From assembly GCA_023417065.1 (NCBI GenBank), contig JAEZGH010000057.1:186001-250000 (forward strand): a DNA stretch of 64,000 nucleotides, in the 5' to 3' direction. The stretch is from Bacteroidota bacterium. Lineage in GTDB: Bacteria > Bacteroidota > Bacteroidia > Cytophagales > Cyclobacteriaceae. Below, piece after piece: positions 17,274-26,312 of the stretch. The notes below the pieces were generated by a model. That model saw only the letters and a list, made by a program, of their open reading frames with translations. It did not search any database and was not told where the DNA came from. The stretch's first letter is position 1. Each line of letters starts with the position of its first letter. A program made the translations under genes and the position numbers.

Positions 17274-18178
17274 ACTTTGATCAGGCTTTCAAGTGCGTCT
17301 TCAATGTTCGGATGACCAAACGTGAAGCCTTCCTGCTCCAGCCTTCTGGGCAACACCCATCTGCTTTTCAAAACCAGTTCAGTTTCGGTGCCAATAAGGA
17401 TTGCTCCCAGGCGAAGAATCCAGACTGGTCCAGGTAAGCGAAGGAGTGGCGAAGTTTTTCGGGCGATGCGTGTCATCAGCTCGCGGTTGGTCAAGGGGCG
17501 CCGCGCTGTGCAATTGTAAGTTCCACAGGCGTTTTCGTTTTGGATAAACCAATTGATCATCCGGGTGAAATCATTTATGTGGAGCCAGCTCACATATTGA
17601 TTGCCGTCACCCATTTTGCCGCCCAATCCAAACCTCGAAAGCCGAACGAGTCGGGGGAATGCGCCATCGTCTTCGCCGAGTACAATTGATGTACGCATAA
17701 TTATTTTCCGGTCAGCCTCGCGGACATCTTCAAACGCAGCTTCCCATGCCCGGCACACTTCGACGGAGAAGCGGTCTCCCACTTCACCATCAGCTTCAGT
17801 CATGGGTCGGTCTTCGGCGTGTCTGTATATGGTAGCCGATGAAGCCTGAATCCAAAGCGGGACCCTCCGCGACCAACGTGACAAGCCCTTTGAGAGAACC
17901 CTGACCGAATCAACACGTGAACGTAGTATTTCGTTTTTGTTCTCCTCGTTGTATCGGCAACTGACATTCTTACCCGCAAGGTTTATCAAGACATCAGCAT
18001 CGCGAAGTTCCTCCACCCAGTCCCCTTCGTTCACGCCATCCCAGCGGACCCATCTGACATTGTCATGCTGATGTGCTTTTCCCCGGGTAAGGACAACAAC
18101 GTTATGGCCTTTGATATTATAAAACTTCGTTAGTGCGGATCCAAGAAAGCCTGATCCACCTGCAATCACGATTTTCAT
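17270..18178 (-). CDS. TIGR01777 family NAD-dependent epimerase/oxidoreductase
   Basis: Extended SDR-type protein of 302 residues. The NAD(P)-binding motif GGSGFLGSAL sits at residue 7. The family segments VRWDG, DVLINLAGKNV and RTSIVLGEDDGAFPRL follow, and the C-terminal DUF1731 domain is seen in WVLPRRLEQEGFTFGHPNIE. The reaction is not established for the family. It is third in a minus-strand set behind the GbsR-type regulator and a small membrane protein, and is coupled to the SRPBCC gene by a 4-base overlap. Confidence 0.93.
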   Translation of the reverse strand: MKIVIAGGSGFLGSALTKFYNIKGHNVVVLTRGKAHQHDNVRWVRWDGVNEGDWVEELRDADVLINLAGKNVSCRYNEENKNEILRSRVDSVRVLSKGLSRWSRRVPLWIQASSATIYRHAEDRPMTEADGEVGDRFSVEVCRAWEAAFEDVREADRKIIMRTSIVLGEDDGAFPRLVRLSRFGLGGKMGDGNQYVSWLHINDFTRMINWFIQNENACGTYNCTARRPLTNRELMTRIARKTSPLLRLPGPVWILRLGAILIGTETELVLKSRWVLPRRLEQEGFTFGHPNIEDALESLIKV

Positions 18179-18195
18179 AAGGAAATGATTTTAAG

Positions 18196-18594
18196 TTAGA
18201 AACTGAGATGAGGCAGAAATCCGGAGGCGCTGGTTTTGCGCGGAATAACCGTCCTGAACGAAATGGCATAATAGAACGCAGCGAGAGCCCAGGCTAGTGA
18301 ATTTATAATGTAAAATCCTATCCCGACAGTAGAAACAAAATGCATGAGCGGAGCGTAGGACATGAGGTATCCTGCCGCGAGCAAAAGGTGCAGGATTCGC
18401 TGTTTCCGACGTTGAGCCGACGCAGCCAGATGGACAACAGCACTTATTACCTGCGCAATACCCATGATGAACTGGGTTAATAATAGCAGCATGATATAAT
18501 CGAGACCGCCAGTGATGGCTGCGACAACGAAGCTCAATGCGGCGAGGAACAACATTGTTTGGAGAATCAGATCTACCCGGCTGAAAGTTTTCAT
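18196..18594 (-). CDS. small four-helix membrane protein
   Basis: A 132-residue protein with four predicted membrane helices (about residues 9-29, 33-57, 68-86 and 89-113) and a basic loop AQRRKQRIL between helices 2 and 3. I do not recognise the family. It lies 17 bases upstream of the epimerase gene and downstream of the GbsR-type regulator. The 80-base gap before it holds a palindrome matching the one before the regulator, so it probably starts a separately controlled segment of the same regulon. Confidence 0.75.
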   Translation of the reverse strand: MKTFSRVDLILQTMLFLAALSFVVAAITGGLDYIMLLLLTQFIMGIAQVISAVVHLAASAQRRKQRILHLLLAAGYLMSYAPLMHFVSTVGIGFYIINSLAWALAAFYYAISFRTVIPRKTSASGFLPHLSF

Positions 18595-18623
18595 AGAAAT
18601 GGCGTTATGGTTGTCAACTTACA

Positions 18624-18650
18624 TATTGAAGTTTCAATAACTTCTGAAAG
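18624..18650. promoter_or_regulatory. putative GbsR operator (second site)
   Basis: TATTGAA and TTCAATA form a perfect inverted repeat around GT (18624-18639). Overlapping it is TTTCA, 8 bases, TGAAA (18632-18649), the same half-sites and spacing as the perfect palindrome before the regulator gene. The site lies 30-56 bases upstream of the membrane protein start, a normal place for an operator. Confidence 0.6.
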
Positions 18651-18674
18651 ATACCGATAAAAAAAATTGACGAA

Positions 18675-19178
18675 CTACTTCATCAATTTCATTACTGAGT
18701 TCCAGAACCAGCTTTCTTCGGCACGAATAAACGTCTCGAGCAGATTATCTGATTTCTCGGCGAAGTTGCGCAACTCTTTAACCACTTTTCTGAATTCCTT
18801 TGCTTCATCAGAGCCATCCGCGGGAACGTCACTTACTTCGCGAAGTACTTTGATAATTGGTTCCAGTTCACGCTTCCGTCTCTCGCGGGCAACCTGCCGG
18901 GCCAGTGCCCAGATATCCTTTTCACTCTTGAAGTATTCTTTCCTTTCACCGGGAACAGAAACCCTGGAGCAGATGCCCCAATCCAGCAGGGCCCGCAAAT
19001 TCATATTCGCGTTACCCCTGGAAATGGACAAGTCGTTCATGATTTCTTCTGTTGAAAGGGGTTTGGGCGACACCATCAGGAGCGCATGTATCTGAGCCAT
19101 CGTTTTGTTGATACCCCAACTGTGGCCCAGGTTACCCCATGCCTGAATGAGCTCTTCTTTCGCGGCTTCAAGTTTCAT
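18675..19178 (-). CDS. GbsR/MarR family transcriptional regulator
   Basis: DNA-binding regulator of 167 residues. The winged helix-turn-helix is at about residues 22-90: KTMAQIHALLMVSPKPLSTE, the recognition region DLSISRGNANMNLRALLDWG and the wing SVPGERKEYFKSEKD. These words match the GbsR subgroup, whose members control osmolyte or membrane-related genes. The C-terminal half is helical and should form the dimer. The gene heads a minus-strand set with a membrane protein, an epimerase and an SRPBCC protein. A perfect 26-bp palindrome in front of it suggests autoregulation. Confidence 0.9.
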   Translation of the reverse strand: MKLEAAKEELIQAWGNLGHSWGINKTMAQIHALLMVSPKPLSTEEIMNDLSISRGNANMNLRALLDWGICSRVSVPGERKEYFKSEKDIWALARQVARERRKRELEPIIKVLREVSDVPADGSDEAKEFRKVVKELRNFAEKSDNLLETFIRAEESWFWNSVMKLMK

Positions 19179-19192
19179 GAACCAAATGTAGG

Positions 19193-19228
19193 CAAAGTTC
19201 TCAAACTTTCAATACTTATTGAAAGTTT
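19193..19228 (-). promoter_or_regulatory. perfect palindromic operator overlapping the gbsR-type promoter
   Basis: Arms AAACTTTCAATA (19203-19214) and TATTGAAAGTTT (19217-19228) are exact inverted repeats around CT. On the minus strand a TTG in the palindrome (19221-19219) is followed after 18 bases by GAACTTTG (19200-19193), one mismatch from the -7 consensus. The palindrome would therefore cover the -33 region of the regulator's promoter, 25-50 bases before its start codon. Confidence 0.7.
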
Positions 19229-19235
19229 ATTTAGC

Positions 19236-21410
19236 CTAAAGCTTTTCGATCAGGAAGTCGAGCATCATTGTATACAGGTGATGACGCGTCTTTCCACCTG
19301 CGATACCGTGGTGCTTATCAGGATAATAGAATGACCGGAATTGCTTTCCCGCCTCAATCAGGGCTGATTCAAACATTACCGAGTTTTGGAAATGAACGTT
19401 GTCATCCCCTGTTCCATGAACCAGAAGAAAGTTGCCCTGAAGTTTGTCGGCGTAAGAAAGGGGTGAGTTGTCATCGTAACCTGATGGATTAAGCTGCGGA
19501 GTTTGGAGGAATCTTTCCGTATATATCGTATCGTAGAACCGCCAGTTCGTAACCGGCGCAACAGCGATACCGGCCTTGAAGATACCGGCGCCCTTCGTCA
19601 TGGCTAGAGCTGACATATATCCACCGTAGCTCCATCCCCAGATACCCATGCGCTCGCCGTCGATAAACGGCTGCTGAGCGAAAAACTTGCCGGCCTCCAG
19701 CAGATCTTCAAGCTCGTATTTTCCAAGTTGCTTGTAAGTCATCTTTTTAAACTTCTCGCCCCTCGATCCTGTGCCTCGTGTATCTACAACAGCTACGATA
19801 TAATCTTTCTGAACCAGCATCTGATGGAAGAAGAAGTGGCTTCCAGCCCACGTATCACCAGCGTTTTGAGAACCCGGTCCACTGTATTGGTAGAGCAGAA
19901 TCGGATACTTTTTACCGGCAACAAAATTCAAAGGCTTCAAATAATAACCGGTCAGGGGAGTTCCATCTGCTGCGTTGAACGTAAAGAATTCCTTATTTGC
20001 AACGCCGTATTCTTTAAGCGTCTTGCGAAGTTCGCTGTTGTCCTTTAATACTTTGATCAGCTTGTTTCCGCGCGTCTGATAGAGGGAAGCAACGGTCGGA
20101 ACGTCGGCGGATTTGTGGAAGTCAATGTAGTAAGCGAAGTCGGGGCTCATGTTGATTTGATGTTGCCCCTTTGCCGTGGTAAGACGTTCTTTCTTTTTGC
20201 CATCAATCGAGACACGATAAAGGTGGCGTTCCAGTGGCGATACTTCAGTCGAAGTGAAGTAAACGTATTTTGTTTTTTCATCCACACCAATGAAATCGGA
20301 AACTTCAAATTCGCCTTTCGTAATCTGGCTTGACTGACGGCTTTGAATGTCGTACAGATAAAGGTGTTTAAATCCACTAGATTCACTTTCATAAATGAAG
20401 CTCTTGCCGTTTTTGAGATACACGAGGTCTTCCACAAAGCGAAGATCGATATACGTTGGACTTTTCTCATCGAGTACAAGAACAGCGGAGCCGTCGGACG
20501 CATTGACGTGGAAAAGCTGAAGTTCATTTTGCAATCGGTTCAGAACGCGAACAGCCAGGACTTCAGGGTTATTGGTCCACTTTACGCGGGGAATATAGCC
20601 GTCACCGGATGGGCGAGCCTGAGCAGGGACTGTTGATTTTGTCTGCAAGTCATAAATTCTGATTTCCACCTTAGAATTTTCTTCACCTGCCTTCGGATAC
20701 TTAAACCGATAATCAATCGGATACAACTTATTGCCCCAGACCTGGAGGTTATATTCTTTTACTGCGGATTCATCAAACCGATAGTAAGCGAGGCGTCGGG
20801 AATCCGGCGACCAGAAGAAACCAACGACAAAGCTCAACTCCTCCTCATATACCCAATCCGTTGTCCCGTTTATGATATGATTAAACTTTCCGTCGCTGGT
20901 AACCTGTTCTTCCGACATGTCGCTAAGGTTTACGAAGAACAGATTATTTTCTCTTACGAAAGCCACTTTCGAACCATCGGGTGAGAAGGTCGCATAAGAT
21001 TGCTTAGCGCCCTGAGAGAGTCGGTTTGCTTTCTTGTTCTCGAGGTCATACACATAATAGTCTGCGACAAAAGAATGGCGATAGATAGGAGTTCTGTTGG
21101 TAGCGAGCAGAACCTTTTTTTCATCACTCGAGAACGAATACCCATTGAGCGTTACCCCGGCAGGCAGAACATTATCAACGATGGTCTCGACGGCTTCACC
21201 TGTTGCTATATTGAAACGTCGTATTGAATTTCCTTCCTGAGCGGTATAATATTTACCATCTTTCGTCCAGTTGATTCCGGATACGCTTTCAACTCTAAAC
21301 GTATTACGAGTCGTGAAATCGTCAATGGTTATTGCCTTCTGTGCGGTGACTATCGATGTCGATGTGATGAATAAAATGGAAAGAAGTCTCTTAAGATCAG
21401 TACCAGTCAT
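19236..21410 (-). CDS. S9 family peptidase, dipeptidyl peptidase IV type
   Basis: Serine peptidase of 724 residues that releases X-Pro or X-Ala dipeptides from peptide N-termini. The signal peptide (residues about 5-23, ending VTAQ) sends it to the periplasm. The N-terminal two thirds are an eight-bladed propeller with WVYEEELSFVVGF, the DPP-IV Glu motif region that anchors the substrate amine. The alpha/beta hydrolase domain has Ser594 in GWSYGGY, the acid in HGTGDDNVHF (about 669) and His701 in DKHHGIAG. All family residues are intact. It is upstream of, and probably separate from, the GbsR set. Confidence 0.95.
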   Translation of the reverse strand: MTGTDLKRLLSILFITSTSIVTAQKAITIDDFTTRNTFRVESVSGINWTKDGKYYTAQEGNSIRRFNIATGEAVETIVDNVLPAGVTLNGYSFSSDEKKVLLATNRTPIYRHSFVADYYVYDLENKKANRLSQGAKQSYATFSPDGSKVAFVRENNLFFVNLSDMSEEQVTSDGKFNHIINGTTDWVYEEELSFVVGFFWSPDSRRLAYYRFDESAVKEYNLQVWGNKLYPIDYRFKYPKAGEENSKVEIRIYDLQTKSTVPAQARPSGDGYIPRVKWTNNPEVLAVRVLNRLQNELQLFHVNASDGSAVLVLDEKSPTYIDLRFVEDLVYLKNGKSFIYESESSGFKHLYLYDIQSRQSSQITKGEFEVSDFIGVDEKTKYVYFTSTEVSPLERHLYRVSIDGKKKERLTTAKGQHQINMSPDFAYYIDFHKSADVPTVASLYQTRGNKLIKVLKDNSELRKTLKEYGVANKEFFTFNAADGTPLTGYYLKPLNFVAGKKYPILLYQYSGPGSQNAGDTWAGSHFFFHQMLVQKDYIVAVVDTRGTGSRGEKFKKMTYKQLGKYELEDLLEAGKFFAQQPFIDGERMGIWGWSYGGYMSALAMTKGAGIFKAGIAVAPVTNWRFYDTIYTERFLQTPQLNPSGYDDNSPLSYADKLQGNFLLVHGTGDDNVHFQNSVMFESALIEAGKQFRSFYYPDKHHGIAGGKTRHHLYTMMLDFLIEKL

Positions 21411-21517
21411 GCCTGTAGTAAATTTGAACAGGGCGCATGATAAGGAGGAAATGTTTTCTGAGCAAAACCAGTTTTAGAAGCGGTAATGACAGCTTGCAAG
21501 TACCGGAAAAACGGTTT

Positions 21518-21898
21518 TCACTGGCTTTGCGTAAGCACCGATTGCCTGATGTTATCCGCAAGGGCAATTCGCAACGCCACGATGGAGAGAATCACCGCGG
21601 GAATTTTGATGGCAAGCCATTTCGTGTATTCCGGATCGGCCAGGATAAATGCGGACCAGACACACGCCTGAGTCACCAGACAGCAAAGTACCGCGTGGAC
21701 CGGTCGTTTGTGCGACAGGGGAACCAGCGACAGAAACAGCAAACCCAATGAAAGATGGATAATCAGAATGAGCGGCGTCGGTTTGTGTATGCCTTCCAGG
21801 AAACCGAGAATGAAACTAATCCCTGAAAACGTATATAAATACACCCTCACCCTGCTATTTTCACGTGGTTTTCTGTCGGTTTCCGAAGTTGAATTCAT
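21518..21898 (-). CDS. small membrane protein of unknown function
   Basis: A 126-residue protein from the ATG at 21898. I preferred this start because upstream in-frame codons would overlap the divergent YpdA gene and read as non-membrane sequence. About four hydrophobic segments are seen (YTFSGISFILGFL, LILIIHLSLGLLFLSLVPL, AVLCCLVTQACVWSAFIL, IPAVILSIVALRIAL), preceded by a basic N-terminus. I do not recognise the family. It is divergent from YpdA, with about 104 bases between starts. Confidence 0.65.
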   Translation of the reverse strand: MNSTSETDRKPRENSRVRVYLYTFSGISFILGFLEGIHKPTPLILIIHLSLGLLFLSLVPLSHKRPVHAVLCCLVTQACVWSAFILADPEYTKWLAIKIPAVILSIVALRIALADNIRQSVLTQSQ

Positions 21899-22002
21899 AA
21901 AATGGCCGTTAAAACAACTGTTTTGTAAAAGCGCCTCAAATGGCTGCGCAATTATCGAAAATTGAAAGGAATGGGGGTACCCGGATAAATAAGGTAGCAG
22001 TA

Positions 22003-22968
22003 ATGAAAAATCTTGATATTTTGATTGTGGGGGCCGGCCCAATCGGCCTGGCATGTGGCATTGAAGCTAAGAAGGCTGGTTTGGACTATAGAATCATCGA
22101 CAAGGGGTGCCTGGTTAATTCCCTTTACAATTATCCCCTCAATATGACGTTTTTCTCAACCTCAGAACGTCTTGAGATCGGTGGCGTGCCTTTCATTTCT
22201 CACCAGCCCAAGCCGAACCGGTTCGAGGCGCTGGAGTACTACCGCCGCGTTGCCATGTCATGGGAGCTGAAGGTTAATCTCTACGAAAACGTCGAAAATG
22301 TCCGGAAGGAAGGAAGTGGTTTTCTGGTGAACACAACCAAGAATGAATATCGCGCGCGCGCTGTGATTCTGGCTCTTGGCTTTTACGACCTTCCCTACCT
22401 CCTGAATGTTGAGGGAGAAGATCTGCCCAAGGTGATGCACTATTACAAGGAACCTCACCCTTTTTTCTCACAGCGGTTGGTTGTGATCGGCGCCGCAAAC
22501 TCCGCGGTTGACGTCGCTCTGGAAACCTGGCGGAAAGGTGCCGAGGTAACCATGGTCATCCGCGAAAGCGCCCTGCGCGACAGTGTTAAGTACTGGGTAA
22601 AACCTGATATCGAAAACCGCATCAGCGAAGGTTCAATCAAGGCATACTTCAACTCTACAGTATCGCGGATTACCCCCGAAGACGTCGAGATAGCCACACC
22701 CTCCGGAAAAGTCGTAATCCCCAACGACTTCGTGCTGGCGATGACAGGATATCAACCACCGTTTGCATTTATGGAGCGCTGCGGCATCGCCTTCAACAAC
22801 GATCCTTATAATACACCTGTGTACAACGAAACTACCATGGAAACAAATGTTCCAAATCTGTATTTGGCGGGCGTTGTGTGCGGTGGATTAAAAACCAACA
22901 AGTGGTTTATTGAAAATTCGAGAGTTCACGCCGAAATGATCATCGGCGACATAATTTCCCGCAGGTAA
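22003..22968 (+). CDS. ypdA: YpdA-type putative bacillithiol disulfide reductase
   Basis: FAD/NAD(P)-dependent oxidoreductase of 321 residues from the ATG at 22003; an upstream in-frame ATG at 21940 would add 21 residues without family resemblance. The FAD motif is VGAGPIGLACGIEAKKAG and the second Rossmann motif is VIGAANSAVDVALE. The segments NMTFFSTSERLEIGG and LAMTGYQPPF are typical of YpdA, which reduces oxidised bacillithiol with NADPH. This implies, but does not prove, that the organism makes bacillithiol. The C-terminal NKWFIENSRVHAE motif completes the family pattern. Confidence 0.9.
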   Translation: MKNLDILIVGAGPIGLACGIEAKKAGLDYRIIDKGCLVNSLYNYPLNMTFFSTSERLEIGGVPFISHQPKPNRFEALEYYRRVAMSWELKVNLYENVENVRKEGSGFLVNTTKNEYRARAVILALGFYDLPYLLNVEGEDLPKVMHYYKEPHPFFSQRLVVIGAANSAVDVALETWRKGAEVTMVIRESALRDSVKYWVKPDIENRISEGSIKAYFNSTVSRITPEDVEIATPSGKVVIPNDFVLAMTGYQPPFAFMERCGIAFNNDPYNTPVYNETTMETNVPNLYLAGVVCGGLKTNKWFIENSRVHAEMIIGDIISRR

Positions 22969-22983
22969 GCTGTGACATCATAA

Positions 22984-23874
22984 TTACGCATACCGATCAA
23001 GGACAGCCTGAACCTGGGTCAGGTACGAACCTCCAAAGAGATTTACATGCACCAGCAAGGGATATAGATTGTAAATCTCGCATCTACGGGCGAAGTCGTC
23101 TTCCTGCGGATTGATCTCGCGATATGCGTCGTAGAAATCAGAGGGAAAACCACCAAACAATTGCGTCATTGCAAGGTCCATCTCGCGGTTACCGTAATAC
23201 ACCGCCGGATCAATGATACAAGGCATACCCCGTGCGTTGACCATCACGTTACCAGACCAAAGATCACCATGTAAAAGCGCCGGGGGTTCGTTAACAAGAA
23301 TTTCAGGGAGGCGTTGATACAATGCTTTGAACTGGGCATCAAGGCGACTACTGCGGTATCCGTTCACCGTCATCAGATCAAGTTGCTTCTCCAGTCGTTC
23401 CTGAATAAAAAAGTCAATCCATGAATCATTTGACGCGTTACTCTGGTATAATGAGCCGATATAATTGTCATGGTCAAGCCCAAAGCTGCTATTCGACCTT
23501 TTGTGTTGGACAGCCAGCCCACGTCCCAGGTCCTGCCAGTACGATGGCGTTTTTGCGCCCGCATTAATACACTCAAGGACAAGAAACTGGTGGGCTTGTG
23601 TTTCTCCGGCCACGACTACTTCCGGAACGTGAAGAGGGCTGCTTTTCTTCAGCAATTGAAGCCCTAATTGTTCGCGGCGAAGCATGTCGGGAAAACGCAC
23701 GCGGCTATTCCACTTAAGAAAGAACTGGCCGTGCGAAGTGGTAAGCATTCCGGTTTCATTGATGCATCCTCCACCCGTAGGTGAAAAAGCCTTCAGACTG
23801 ACGTTGCTGCCTAAACATGTCGTCAGTTCATGCGGCAATGCATCAAGAAGATCAGATGGCAGCTGCTTAGTCAT
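22984..23874 (-). CDS. fructosamine kinase family protein
   Basis: A 296-residue protein kinase-like enzyme of the fructosamine/ketosamine-3-kinase family, which phosphorylates sugar adducts on amines so that they decompose (deglycation). The catalytic loop is LLHGDLWSGNVM, the metal-binding DPA segment is CIIDPAVYYGNREMDLAMT and the ATP region includes GQFFLKW near residue 50. It overlaps the 3' end of the TonB receptor gene by 8 bases on the same strand, so the two are translationally coupled. It is convergent with ypdA. Confidence 0.9.
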   Translation of the reverse strand: MTKQLPSDLLDALPHELTTCLGSNVSLKAFSPTGGGCINETGMLTTSHGQFFLKWNSRVRFPDMLRREQLGLQLLKKSSPLHVPEVVVAGETQAHQFLVLECINAGAKTPSYWQDLGRGLAVQHKRSNSSFGLDHDNYIGSLYQSNASNDSWIDFFIQERLEKQLDLMTVNGYRSSRLDAQFKALYQRLPEILVNEPPALLHGDLWSGNVMVNARGMPCIIDPAVYYGNREMDLAMTQLFGGFPSDFYDAYREINPQEDDFARRCEIYNLYPLLVHVNLFGGSYLTQVQAVLDRYA

Positions 23875-25909
23875 CCGTTTTTTTCAGCACGTCGATTTTG
23901 ATTCCACCGAAGAAATTGATACCGGGAGCTGCGTTGAAGTACCGGCCTCCGAATGCGTTCAAGTCGTTGCCAAGGCTGTAGCGTTCGTCAAGTACGTTGT
24001 TAACTCCCGCGAAGGCTTCTATCTGCAGACGGCTCGTTACGTTGAACCGGCGTCCACCGCGGACGTTGACGAGCACGTAGTCATCGGCGAATGCCGTGTT
24101 GGCATCGTCAAGCGGAATGTGATCCGTATAGGTTCCGGTGACATTCACGTACCATCCCTTATTGAAATCAACATCTGCCCCCACGCTTGCGATTGATGGC
24201 GGAACTCCGGTGAGTTTGTTTCCGCTGTAGTCAACGTTGTCTTTTTTGTAGTTGTTGAAGCGATAATGATTGTAGTTTATCGACGACCACACTTTGAAAT
24301 TCGGAACAGGAAGAATTGAAAACGTAACCTCAATTCCCTTCTGATCAGTGTCTCCTGCATTAACGAAATACTCCGCGCCATCTTCAACGCGCTGCAAAAC
24401 GATGGTGTTCTTCAGGTTGAAGTCATAGAATGTAACATCGAAACGGATGTTCTTCATAGCTCCACGGATACCCGTTTCGTAATTTATTCCATCTTCCGCT
24501 TCAAGGTTTCCATTGAACACCTCGTTCGACGGCCTGACTTCCGCAAAAGAAGGAGGTGAAAACCCTCTGCTGATGCTTCCATACACGGAAAGGTATTTGT
24601 TGAGTTTTTTAAGGAGGGCAACACGCGGCGATGCCTCTGTGGGAAACCGTCTAGTATGAAGAACTGATGGTGAGCCGACGCGCTCAAATTCGTACCTCAG
24701 GTAGTTGATACTGGCCCCGGCAGTAACAAAAAATGAATAGGGAAGCTGAAATTCCGCCTGTGCGAAGAAAACACTCTGGAAGGACGCAAGGTTATCGGTG
24801 AAGGTTCTTGATCCCTGGAGGCCGCGGTTGTTTTCAGATACATGGAACGGAGAATCGAAACCCTGGACCTCCCCACCAATGATGATCTTTCCACCAAGCG
24901 TTTCGGTTCCAAATGTATACTGATTTTCAAGCCTGGCGCCGAAGTTGGTTTCGTACCGGTTTTCTACATTCCGGATTGAAAAGTTTTCAAAGTCACTGTA
25001 GGAGGTAAATACCCCGAGGCGGGACGAGAGTCTTCGATTCCAGTCGTGATCAAGACTGACGCCTCCAAATACACTCTTATTCCGGACAGCGGCAGCCTGT
25101 TCTACTGCGCCTGGACTCGGGCCCGCCGGTGGGCGCGCCTGACGCGGGTTGCTCCCGAACTCTGTCAACGTCAGTCCTCCGGGTGTCTGGTAATAGACAT
25201 CCGTGAAAAGGACTGTTGTTGATAGAAACGTTTTGTTCGACAGGTTAAAGATCCACTCGCCATTTATGGCGTCGCGCTTCATTTCTGTTTGCTCGCGGTA
25301 TCCGTTCGAGCGCTGATGGGCATATTCCAGCGTTCCGCGACTTCGTTTCCCGACTATGTCGCCCTGAATTTCGTAGCGTTGTGCGCCGTAGCTTCCAAAC
25401 GTGCTGCCGAAGCGTAACCCACTTTTATTCGGTGTATGGCCCTTCAGCAGCAGCACGCCGCCGGTTCCCGCACCATACAAGCTCCCTCCTGGCCCCTTGA
25501 TGATTTCGAGTCCGCCCAACGCGGAAAGATCGATTAAGTTCAAATAGGTGTTTCCCGATCCATCCGTGAATGGCAGGTTATTCCAATAAACCTTTACGTT
25601 CCTTACGCCGAAAGGCGAGCGCACCAAACTTCCCCTGATGGAAAAGCGGTAACTTCCGGGGGAACGTTCCTCCATTCGCACGCCTGGGATTGTGTTTACA
25701 GCCGGAAGGATTGAGGTGTTATCAAAGCGTGAAAGGTCTGCTGGCGAAATCCGGGCGGCCGAAACGGGCGCCGACATCAACGGGCGACTATAGCCGTAGG
25801 CCTGAATCTCAACTTCGGCCAAAACACGCGTGCTGTCTTGTGCGCGCAGGATAAATGTTGTCGCTGTAAGGAGTGCAAAAAGTGAGATGAACTTGATAGT
25901 CCGGGTCAT
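23867..25909 (-). CDS. TonB-dependent outer-membrane receptor
   Basis: Outer-membrane receptor of 680 residues from the ATG at 25909, chosen because it starts a clear signal peptide (MTRTIKFISLFALLTATTF, then LRAQ). An upstream in-frame start at 25957 would add 16 residues. The plug domain spans about residues 40-150 with ILPAVNTIPGVRMEERSPGS and RGSLVRSPFGVR, then GGLEIIKGPGGSLYGAGTGG. The rest is a 22-strand barrel pattern ending with a typical strand. No carboxypeptidase-like N-terminal repeat is present, so it is not a SusC protein. Substrate is unknown; the coupled fructosamine kinase may be a hint. Confidence 0.93.
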   Translation of the reverse strand: MTRTIKFISLFALLTATTFILRAQDSTRVLAEVEIQAYGYSRPLMSAPVSAARISPADLSRFDNTSILPAVNTIPGVRMEERSPGSYRFSIRGSLVRSPFGVRNVKVYWNNLPFTDGSGNTYLNLIDLSALGGLEIIKGPGGSLYGAGTGGVLLLKGHTPNKSGLRFGSTFGSYGAQRYEIQGDIVGKRSRGTLEYAHQRSNGYREQTEMKRDAINGEWIFNLSNKTFLSTTVLFTDVYYQTPGGLTLTEFGSNPRQARPPAGPSPGAVEQAAAVRNKSVFGGVSLDHDWNRRLSSRLGVFTSYSDFENFSIRNVENRYETNFGARLENQYTFGTETLGGKIIIGGEVQGFDSPFHVSENNRGLQGSRTFTDNLASFQSVFFAQAEFQLPYSFFVTAGASINYLRYEFERVGSPSVLHTRRFPTEASPRVALLKKLNKYLSVYGSISRGFSPPSFAEVRPSNEVFNGNLEAEDGINYETGIRGAMKNIRFDVTFYDFNLKNTIVLQRVEDGAEYFVNAGDTDQKGIEVTFSILPVPNFKVWSSINYNHYRFNNYKKDNVDYSGNKLTGVPPSIASVGADVDFNKGWYVNVTGTYTDHIPLDDANTAFADDYVLVNVRGGRRFNVTSRLQIEAFAGVNNVLDERYSLGNDLNAFGGRYFNAAPGINFFGGIKIDVLKKTDD

Positions 25910-26067
25910 TATTGAAGTATTTGGCTGCTGCTCAGGTGCTTTAACGTATTTGTTCAAAGCATCTCGTTTATTTTTCGCATCTTGTTTGCTTGAACTTAAC
26001 CGATTATTTCAAGGTTATGTATTCAGAAGCTAAAAACTAGCGATCAAGTAACATAAAACTAACTACA

Positions 26068-26292
26068 ATGGGACGACCTCCTGTACTGCCAAAAAAGAAA
26101 AAAGATGGTTTCTGGCTCGAAGTGCGCAATAAAGGCGCTAAGACCGGCATGATTCTCATTCGCGATACCTACGAAGCGATGATGCAGGCTGCAAAACAGT
26201 ATCAGAATACAAAAGACGTAATTATTTTAGGTGAGCACCGCAACGGCAAGAAAGTTGTGGAAGAAGCGAAGCCAAGAAAGGAAAAAGCTTGA
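26068..26292 (+). CDS. conserved small basic protein, function unknown
   Basis: A 74-residue protein starting MGRPPVLPKKKKDGFWLEV and ending in a basic tail (AKPRKEKA). The central part (MILIRDTYEAMMQAAKQYQN, then VIILGEHRNGKKV) alternates strand and helix and looks like a compact folded domain. I recall similar short proteins in Cytophagales but no function. It is a single gene between the divergent TonB receptor and ispH, and ends at a strong bidirectional terminator. Confidence 0.75.
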   Translation: MGRPPVLPKKKKDGFWLEVRNKGAKTGMILIRDTYEAMMQAAKQYQNTKDVIILGEHRNGKKVVEEAKPRKEKA

Positions 26293-26312
26293 TTTGACGT
26301 AATGCGCAAATC

